Assembly: GCA_030598885.1 (NCBI GenBank)
Contig: JAUVOZ010000016.1
Location: 1 to 19,953 of the forward strand
Origin: Anaerolineae bacterium
Lineage (GTDB): Bacteria; Chloroflexota; Anaerolineae; Anaerolineales; E44-bin32
DNA: 19,953 nucleotides
Direction: 5' to 3'
In this document: positions 14,586-19,953 of the stretch, piece by piece
Layout: each line of letters starts with the position of its first letter
How positions within the stretch are numbered: the first letter of the stretch is position 1
Notes under the pieces: generated by a model
Database searches by the model: none
Seen by the model: the letters and a program-made list of their open reading frames with translations, nothing else
Told to the model about the DNA's origin: nothing
Position numbers and translations under genes: made by a program

Positions 14586-17500
14586 TCTAATTTCTCTCCT
14601 TTTTCCAGTTCAAAGGTTACCCACTCTAGATTACCAACGGCTACTTGACGATCACCCACAAGAATTTCTATTCTGCTCTTGGATGGACTGTCAACCTTCA
14701 CTTTAACCTTCTCCGGAGTCAGTGCGAAGTAATACCCATCTCCTTTGAACTGAAAATTGAAGCTCATTTGGCGCCATGTTTCCGGCAGACAAGGGGCGAT
14801 TCTTACCCGGTCACCGTCAAGCTTTAAACCAGCGTAAGCCCTCAAGGTCAATCGCGCTGTCCCAGCCATGACACCTGTGTGTATGCCCTCTTTTGTCGTG
14901 CCACCTTGAATATCCTCATAATCGCTTCTCAGCGCTTTCAGATACAATTGCCAACTGAGTTTCCGGTCACCAATTAAACTCGCCAGGTAGGAGTGAACCA
15001 GACTGCTCAGGGTAGATCCGTGGGAAGTCCTGTTCAAGTAATAGTTGAAATTTCTCGACAACAGACTATCTTTGGTGGAGCAGCCAACTCCGTTCAGGAT
15101 CGCGGTCACTTCATCCGAATCCAGATTATAAAAAGTCATCAAAGCATCTGCTTGTTTACTAACCTTATACTCATCCGGTGATTTTCCTTCGGCCTTCAGA
15201 ATTCGATCCATTCTGCTGATATCACCGTATTTGCTTCTGAAACCATCCCAGTCCAGTTCCTCCAATTCAAAATAGCCGTCATATTGCTCTAGGATACCTT
15301 CATCGGAAATTGGAATGTGTATTCTCTCGATGATGTTCCTCCATCGCTCTAGCTCTTCTTCAGTAAGATCGATTTTTTTCAACAGCTTATGTCTGACTTT
15401 CTCTTTCATCGAATCAAAGATCTCCAAAGCCTTTTTAAACACCCATACGACCAATATATTCGTGTAGCTGTTGTCCTTCAACCCGCCAATATCTGAACCG
15501 GGGTGCTTCTCATGATATTCATCCGGTCCCATTACCTTATCGATTTCGTACCGGCTCGTCTTCTGGTTGTATCTCGCTTTACTGGCCCAAAAGCGAGAAA
15601 TTTCCAGGAACATCTCTGCACCATACTTCTCCATAAAGTCAGTATCACCAGAAATCCAGCAATACTGCCAGATGTTGAGTGCAATAGCCAGAGACACGTG
15701 TCTCTGAAGCGAACTGTGATCAGGTCCCCATTCTCCGGATATCGGATTTAAGTGGACCACCTGAGTTTCTTCCCTGCCATCGCTGCCACTCTGCCAGGGG
15801 TACATCGCTCCCTGGTAGCCATGCTCTTTTGCGTATGCTCTGGCCTGTTCCAGCCTCCGATATCGGTAAAGCAGAACTGATTTGGCAACATCCGGGAAAT
15901 GCAATTCATAGAGTGGCAAGATGTACAGTTCATCCCAGAAAATATGCCCGCGATACGCTTCTCCATGTAACCCTCGGGCGGGAATTCCGGCATCTATACT
16001 AACGTTGTGTGGAGAAGCTGAAATCATTGAATGGTATAGATTCAATCTGAGCAGTTTCTGCGCTAACCGGTCTCCCTCGATTTGTATATCAACTCGCCTC
16101 CAGATATCTGCCCAGGCGGCGGCACTGGCCTGTCGTACTTCATTAAAACCACCGATGTTTTGCAGCGCATCCTTGGCTGCTTCCAGTGGATGTTCAACGC
16201 CCCTGTCCTTGGAAGTGTAGACTGTCACAATTTTTTCTACACAGATGGGACGTCCTTTCTGGGCTTCCACCATAAAAGTTGAATAGACAGCCCCATCCAG
16301 CTTTCTGATGCTAATCCTTGGATCGATACGCTGACCATCGATGAAAACAAGAACTTTGGCTGCCTCCGCGATCCGAATCCTGGATTGATTGGTTTGCAGC
16401 ATGAGGTAACTGATATCATCCTGCCCCCCTTCAAGAATCGGTTCCAGATGTTTTAAATTTAGCTGGTGATACCGTTCAACGCCGGCGTTAATGATTGCTC
16501 CGTTTAAGCCTGATCGAATAGAAATTGGCTCCGAGTAGTTCAACGGGGTGATGCTGTATTTCAGCGCGACAAGATGGGATTGTGCCATGCTGGCCAACCG
16601 GCTGGATTCAATGAGCGTTTCCCTCCCAGCCTGATCTCTGACTACTACTTTCCTGTAAAGGACGCCATCACGAAAATCCAGCCGTCTGATGAAATTAATA
16701 ACCTCCGTTTCGTTCAGATCAAACCAATCACCGTCGTTCAGCTTGAAGGATATTGGCAGCCAGTTGGGACAATTCACAAAATCTTCATTGATAATGCTTC
16801 GTCCGGCTACCTCCGATTCCAGGCGATTGTAGACGCCGGCGATGTAGGTCCCTGGATAGTTCGTATTACTCGCGTCGGATTCCTCCAGGGCTCCCCGGGT
16901 TCCTAAATATCCATTCCCCACAGTGCAAAGAGATTCTCGGGTGCCTTCTTTTTCTTTTACGTAATCATAATAACTGAGGGTCCACTTGTCTTCATCCAGT
17001 CCTTTCGAGAACCACTCTTCTACATCCTTGAACCCGATTTCACCCAGATCCTTTACAACGATATCGGCACCGTTAAGCTTCAATTCCAGTTCGTTATTAC
17101 CCCGGGCAACACCCAGAACCAAACCGAAGTTTCCGTTCAATCCCGCTTGTACCCCAGAGACGGCATCCTCCACGATGACCGCCAGGTCATAATGTGCGCC
17201 AAGATTATCGCAGGCGGTAGTGAAGATATCAGGTTCCGGCTTTCCCTTTAAATTTAGTTCGGTAGAAACAATGCCATCTACTCGTGTACCAAAAAGATCC
17301 ATCAGTCCGACTGCTTCCAGGATTGCTTTAGCATTCTTGCTGGATGAGGCCACTCCAACTTTAACGTTTCTTTCCCGCAGATCCCTGATGAAATCCACGG
17401 TAGTCGTAAATACTTCCACGTCTCCACGGGCGATTATTTCGTTGAATAGCTTATTCTTACGGTTGCCTAATCCACAGACCGTCCCCTGTTCCGGTGCATC

Positions 17501-17758
17501 AGTCGGGTCACCATAGGGAAGGTCAATACCCCGCGATTCCAAAAAGGAAGCTACTCCCTTATATCGCGGTTTTCCATCCACATAGGGTAAATAGTCTTCG
17601 GTGTGGGTGAATTCACGGAAAGTTTCGCCGGTCGTCTGTGCATGTGCCTGGAGGAATTCGTCAAACATCTGCTTCCATGCGGTACTATGAACCGACGCCG
17701 TTTGAGTAATCACGCCGTCCAGATCGAAGATAACCGCGTCAAAGTTGGCTTTTGACAT
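14579..17758 (-). CDS. fusion of beta-phosphoglucomutase-like HAD domain and GH65 glycoside phosphorylase
   Basis: A 1059-residue bifunctional enzyme. Residues 1-250 are a HAD phosphatase/mutase of the beta-phosphoglucomutase type: nucleophile and acid/base Asp12 and Asp14 in FDLDGVITQT, cap His24, Ser-rich motif II VASSS (136-140), Lys173 in KGKPEPD, acidic motif VEDAVSG (196-202). Residues from about 255 to the end are GH65: N-terminal beta-sandwich, then RGLHGEAYRGHIFWDE (595-610), general acid Glu747 in MGPDEYHE, and a phosphate-binding-like GGTTKEGIH (952-960), which favours phosphorylase over hydrolase. GH65 phosphorylases split alpha-glucosides such as trehalose, maltose, kojibiose or nigerose to beta-glucose 1-phosphate, the mutase's substrate, giving glucose 6-phosphate. 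In mycobacteria the two activities are thought to be neighbouring genes. I chose ATG 17758 (GAGG 7 bases upstream) over GTG 17785. The gene is AT-richer than its flanks. The actual glucoside is unknown. Confidence 0.93.
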   Translation of the reverse strand: MSKANFDAVIFDLDGVITQTASVHSTAWKQMFDEFLQAHAQTTGETFREFTHTEDYLPYVDGKPRYKGVASFLESRGIDLPYGDPTDAPEQGTVCGLGNRKNKLFNEIIARGDVEVFTTTVDFIRDLRERNVKVGVASSSKNAKAILEAVGLMDLFGTRVDGIVSTELNLKGKPEPDIFTTACDNLGAHYDLAVIVEDAVSGVQAGLNGNFGLVLGVARGNNELELKLNGADIVVKDLGEIGFKDVEEWFSKGLDEDKWTLSYYDYVKEKEGTRESLCTVGNGYLGTRGALEESDASNTNYPGTYIAGVYNRLESEVAGRSIINEDFVNCPNWLPISFKLNDGDWFDLNETEVINFIRRLDFRDGVLYRKVVVRDQAGRETLIESSRLASMAQSHLVALKYSITPLNYSEPISIRSGLNGAIINAGVERYHQLNLKHLEPILEGGQDDISYLMLQTNQSRIRIAEAAKVLVFIDGQRIDPRISIRKLDGAVYSTFMVEAQKGRPICVEKIVTVYTSKDRGVEHPLEAAKDALQNIGGFNEVRQASAAAWADIWRRVDIQIEGDRLAQKLLRLNLYHSMISASPHNVSIDAGIPARGLHGEAYRGHIFWDELYILPLYELHFPDVAKSVLLYRYRRLEQARAYAKEHGYQGAMYPWQSGSDGREETQVVHLNPISGEWGPDHSSLQRHVSLAIALNIWQYCWISGDTDFMEKYGAEMFLEISRFWASKARYNQKTSRYEIDKVMGPDEYHEKHPGSDIGGLKDNSYTNILVVWVFKKALEIFDSMKEKVRHKLLKKIDLTEEELERWRNIIERIHIPISDEGILEQYDGYFELEELDWDGFRSKYGDISRMDRILKAEGKSPDEYKVSKQADALMTFYNLDSDEVTAILNGVGCSTKDSLLSRNFNYYLNRTSHGSTLSSLVHSYLASLIGDRKLSWQLYLKALRSDYEDIQGGTTKEGIHTGVMAGTARLTLRAYAGLKLDGDRVRIAPCLPETWRQMSFNFQFKGDGYYFALTPEKVKVKVDSPSKSRIEILVGDRQVAVGNLEWVTFELEKGEKLEC

Positions 17759-17792
17759 AAAGAATCCTCGTTTCCTAATCCTCACTTAGGTC

Positions 17793-17813
17793 AATTGGTT
17801 GAAGCACCCAATT
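17793..17813. promoter_or_regulatory. inverted repeat upstream of the GH65 fusion gene
   Basis: AATTGG (17793-17798) and CCAATT (17808-17813) are separated by 9 bases, 35-55 bases before the fusion start codon, in the 72-base gap after the glycosyltransferase gene. It could be a half-site pair for a sugar-responsive repressor. No T-run follows, so it is not a terminator, and no convincing promoter was found in this gap. Confidence 0.3.
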
Positions 17814-17830
17814 TACACGCATTGGAGACA

Positions 17831-19357
17831 TCAAACATCTCCATTCTCTATCCCTTGGCGCGGCTCTAAATACAGGGTGTGGGGATCATCAGGGTAATAA
17901 TGGTAAACAGACCGATCGGAGAAATCCCTGATAACCTGTACATTTAGCTCAGGATTGATCCCCCAGGCGACCAGCACGTCGTTCGGCGAAAAGGGTGAGG
18001 CAAGCATGAGCAATGTACCGTACCTATGCCAGCTATCAGAGTAAACCAACACCAAAGCATTCTTGAGATCTGCCTGCTGGAGCGGTACCAGATGCGTCCG
18101 CGTGATCCCGTATAGCCCCTGCATTTCCCCGACGCGTACTGGGAGGTAGAAAATACAGTTGAGGCTGATTAGGAGTGTGATGAACGCAGTCATGGCCAGC
18201 CGACGGGGTCTCACCATGCGCGATGACTCCCCCAACCAACCACCCAGCCATGCAACACCAGCCGCGCTGGCAACCGCCAAGGCAGGAAGAGCCTCATAAT
18301 AGTAACGAGGTCCGAAGAGCCAGGAGCCGATCCAATAGGCCGCGTAAACGATTACCATACATGGAAAGGTTGAGACCATCAGCCAACCATCTCTTCGTCG
18401 CCGAAGCGCAAAGATGCCGAAGGGCAGAAACAACCACGAGAGGAAGGGCCAGCCAAAAAGGTCATGCATTCCCGCACGCAGGCTGAACCGAGTGTTGCTG
18501 TAGGCCAAACGCAGGTTATGCCCAGACTCGGTCACTCCCACCCCCGGTCCGAAGCCCAACATGTCGTACTCCCACCACAAGGTGTAGGGGTTTAAGAAGG
18601 GATCACCGGTTAAAGCCGCCTGCCACAGAGGTAATAGTGCCATTACAGCCAGGGCTAGCCCACCCAACGACAGCAAGCGACGACGGGCGGCACCGTCCCC
18701 CCGTATGAGCAGAACCAGACCATGAACGGCAAAAGGGACAACCACACCGAGAGCAGTCAAAGGGCGGGTGAGGGTCAGAAGGCCGAGCGTCAGCCCAGCC
18801 ACCGACACCAGCAGCCAAGTTGGGACCCGAGCAGGATCAGAAACTCGCCTCGCCTCGGGAAAGAGATCAAGCCAGGATAGCGAGAAAGCTGCCGCCAGGG
18901 TCAAGCTCAGGTTGTGGGACATCATCGTCCCCGAGAGCATCAGAAACATTGGGGAAGTCGCAGTCAGCAATGCAGCTAACAGGCCCACCCCGCGCCCGGC
19001 GATCTTGTCTCCCAGGCGATAGACCAGCCAGACCGCCACGCCCCCCAGCAACGGACTGACAAGCCAGGGGATACCTGCCTGCACACCGAGCGATAGCGTC
19101 GCTGGCCATCCTGGTGGGTACTTACCGAATCGGCGACCCTCATGGTCGACCACGAAAGGTACCAAGAAAGAGCGTGAGTGGTCTGGCGAGGGGAGGTAGA
19201 TCTGCCCCTCCGCCATCACCTCGGCTTGCCACAAGTTGGCGAATTCATCCTCTATGTGCGGGATCCGCTCAAAAACGCGATCCGCCACTCCGGCAGAAAC
19301 CAAAGCAGCTAAGATGGCCAACGCGATGGCCAATCCATCCGCGTAGCGAGGTTTCAC
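17831..19357 (-). CDS. GT-C membrane glycosyltransferase (GT39/ArnT-like)
   Basis: A 508-residue protein with many membrane helices in the first 400 residues and a soluble C-terminal tail of about 90. The first extracytoplasmic loop has PHIEDEFANLWQA (33-45), with the acidic pair Asp37/Glu38 expected for the catalytic metal or acceptor site in GT-C enzymes. It is followed by the conserved GKYPPGWP (78-85). These are hallmarks of dolichyl/undecaprenyl-phosphate sugar transferases of the GT39/PMT/ArnT group, which glycosylate proteins or lipids outside the membrane. Donor and acceptor are unknown. The start is GTG 19357, overlapping the preceding stop as GTGA, so translation is coupled to the nucleotidase gene. 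It is the second GT-C gene of the window; the first is broken. GC content is high, unlike the GH65 unit 72 bases downstream. Confidence 0.88.
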   Translation of the reverse strand: MKPRYADGLAIALAILAALVSAGVADRVFERIPHIEDEFANLWQAEVMAEGQIYLPSPDHSRSFLVPFVVDHEGRRFGKYPPGWPATLSLGVQAGIPWLVSPLLGGVAVWLVYRLGDKIAGRGVGLLAALLTATSPMFLMLSGTMMSHNLSLTLAAAFSLSWLDLFPEARRVSDPARVPTWLLVSVAGLTLGLLTLTRPLTALGVVVPFAVHGLVLLIRGDGAARRRLLSLGGLALAVMALLPLWQAALTGDPFLNPYTLWWEYDMLGFGPGVGVTESGHNLRLAYSNTRFSLRAGMHDLFGWPFLSWLFLPFGIFALRRRRDGWLMVSTFPCMVIVYAAYWIGSWLFGPRYYYEALPALAVASAAGVAWLGGWLGESSRMVRPRRLAMTAFITLLISLNCIFYLPVRVGEMQGLYGITRTHLVPLQQADLKNALVLVYSDSWHRYGTLLMLASPFSPNDVLVAWGINPELNVQVIRDFSDRSVYHYYPDDPHTLYLEPRQGIENGDV

Positions 19358-19953
19358 GACCCCTCCGGTCTTCGGTCAGCCCCAACAACCCGTAAAGCCT
19401 CCAACGCCGCCTCGTGCAGCCAGCCATTAGAAGCCAGGACACCGAGATTGTCAGTTAGCTGCCGTCCACGACTGAAATCTAAATTACGCCCAGCCAGATC
19501 GCTAACCCTCCCGCCAGCCTCTTCGACGATTACCGAGCCGGCTGCCTGATCCCAGATTTTCTCGACGTAATCCGGTTTCTGCAGGGAAATTAGGCGGAAC
19601 AGCAAGTCGCCATCACCAACAGCCAAGACGGCATACTTGGCTGCGCTGTCCATCAGGACAGGGGGGTGACGGCTACCAAGCGCGGCAACCAACTGGTCGA
19701 TCTTGGAGACGTTCGTGTGCTCAGCCGCAAACGAGCGGAGCAACCGCGCCTGCTTCGGGTCCGGTTGCCCTGAGACCTGTATTTTAATTGGCCTACCTCC
19801 ATCCATGCCGGTCACCCAGGCGCCCTGGCCTCGTACCGCGATCACTACGCTTCCGACCCCACCAACTTCAGGTCGTAGGTTCATATTCAGGTTGGGGCAT
19901 CCCATCGCGCCAAGTACGACCTGGCCCTCTTCAATCAACGCCAGCGCCACGAC
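19354..19953 (-). CDS. 3'(2'),5'-bisphosphate nucleotidase, HAL2/CysQ type (C-terminal part, cut by window end)
   Basis: About 199 residues of the C-terminal part of an inositol-monophosphatase-superfamily enzyme; the reading frame stays open through the right edge, so the N-terminus with the first metal-binding motifs lies outside. The visible part has ALALIEEGQVVLGAMGCPN, DSAAKYAVLAVGDGDLLFRL and the second metal/substrate motif KIWDQAAGSVIVEEAGGRVSD, then LDFSRGRQL. The DSAAKY, EKIWDQAAG and LDFSRGR wording matches HAL2-like PAP phosphatases, which turn 3'-phosphoadenosine 5'-phosphate into AMP during sulfate assimilation and sulfation, more closely than plain inositol monophosphatases. 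The gene overlaps the glycosyltransferase start by four bases. No sulfate-assimilation gene is visible in the window. An inositol or histidinol phosphatase role cannot be excluded without the N-terminus. Confidence 0.87.
   Translation of the reverse strand, partial: VVALALIEEGQVVLGAMGCPNLNMNLRPEVGGVGSVVIAVRGQGAWVTGMDGGRPIKIQVSGQPDPKQARLLRSFAAEHTNVSKIDQLVAALGSRHPPVLMDSAAKYAVLAVGDGDLLFRLISLQKPDYVEKIWDQAAGSVIVEEAGGRVSDLAGRNLDFSRGRQLTDNLGVLASNGWLHEAALEALRVVGADRRPEGS

Noticed and set aside
17824..17843. TGGAGA/TCTCCA inverted repeat around the glycosyltransferase stop as a terminator
   Set aside because: The stem is only six bases, with an 8-base loop and no following T-run on the minus strand.
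1..19953. tRNA/rRNA genes, CRISPR arrays, insertion sequences, toxin-antitoxin or phage-defence modules
   Set aside because: No cloverleaf, regularly spaced repeats, transposase motifs or defence domains were found on either strand; nearly all sequence is accounted for by ordinary metabolic and envelope genes.

Overview
The window is bacterial, moderately GC-rich and densely packed with genes. Lineage is inferred, not proven. The mix of genes fits an environmental Chloroflexota-type (Anaerolineae-like) bacterium: a lipoprotein ending in a WPDSCLGLP…VITPG module, a GH65 phosphorylase fused to a HAD mutase, a UbiB-like kinase beside a P2A ATPase, GT-C membrane glycosyltransferases and a MgtC/DUF4010 protein. 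No tRNA, rRNA, CRISPR array, insertion sequence or phage gene was seen.

Layout. Positions 14-683 (+) hold a small four-helix membrane protein overlapping a winged-helix regulator. Positions 698-3123 (-) hold an MFS transporter followed by an eight-helix membrane protein of a family I cannot name. Positions 3217-4411 (-) hold a bacterial PIG-V/Gpi18-like mannosyltransferase broken by a +1 frameshift in a T run and an in-frame TGA. Position 4444-5136 (-) is a secreted lipoprotein. From a shared promoter region a thiolase (5328-6476, +) is read the other way, followed by a 76-residue helical protein (6552-6782, +). A strong two-way terminator (6813-6843) separates these from a MgtC/SapB-DUF4010 membrane protein (6850-8133, -). 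A nitrilase-superfamily amidohydrolase (8252-9109, +) is the last plus-strand gene.

From 9214 to the right edge everything lies on the minus strand. In transcription order: a HAL2/CysQ-type 3'(2'),5'-bisphosphate nucleotidase (cut by the window end), a GT-C glycosyltransferase overlapping it by GTGA, a 1059-residue beta-phosphoglucomutase/GH65 fusion, a P-loop kinase of the uridine kinase/phosphoribulokinase class overlapping the fusion gene by 7 bases, a P2A Ca2+-type ATPase with its own extended -10 promoter inside an inverted repeat, and a UbiB/AarF-like kinase.

The most interesting unit is 13956-17758. The fusion enzyme should phosphorolyse an alpha-glucoside to beta-glucose 1-phosphate and convert it to glucose 6-phosphate in one polypeptide. 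A translationally coupled kinase probably phosphorylates the released acceptor. The unit is visibly AT-richer than its flanks, so it may have been acquired horizontally. The glucoside and the kinase substrate are unknown. Other leads are the unnamed membrane protein at 698-1822 and the nested inverted repeats at the ATPase promoter.
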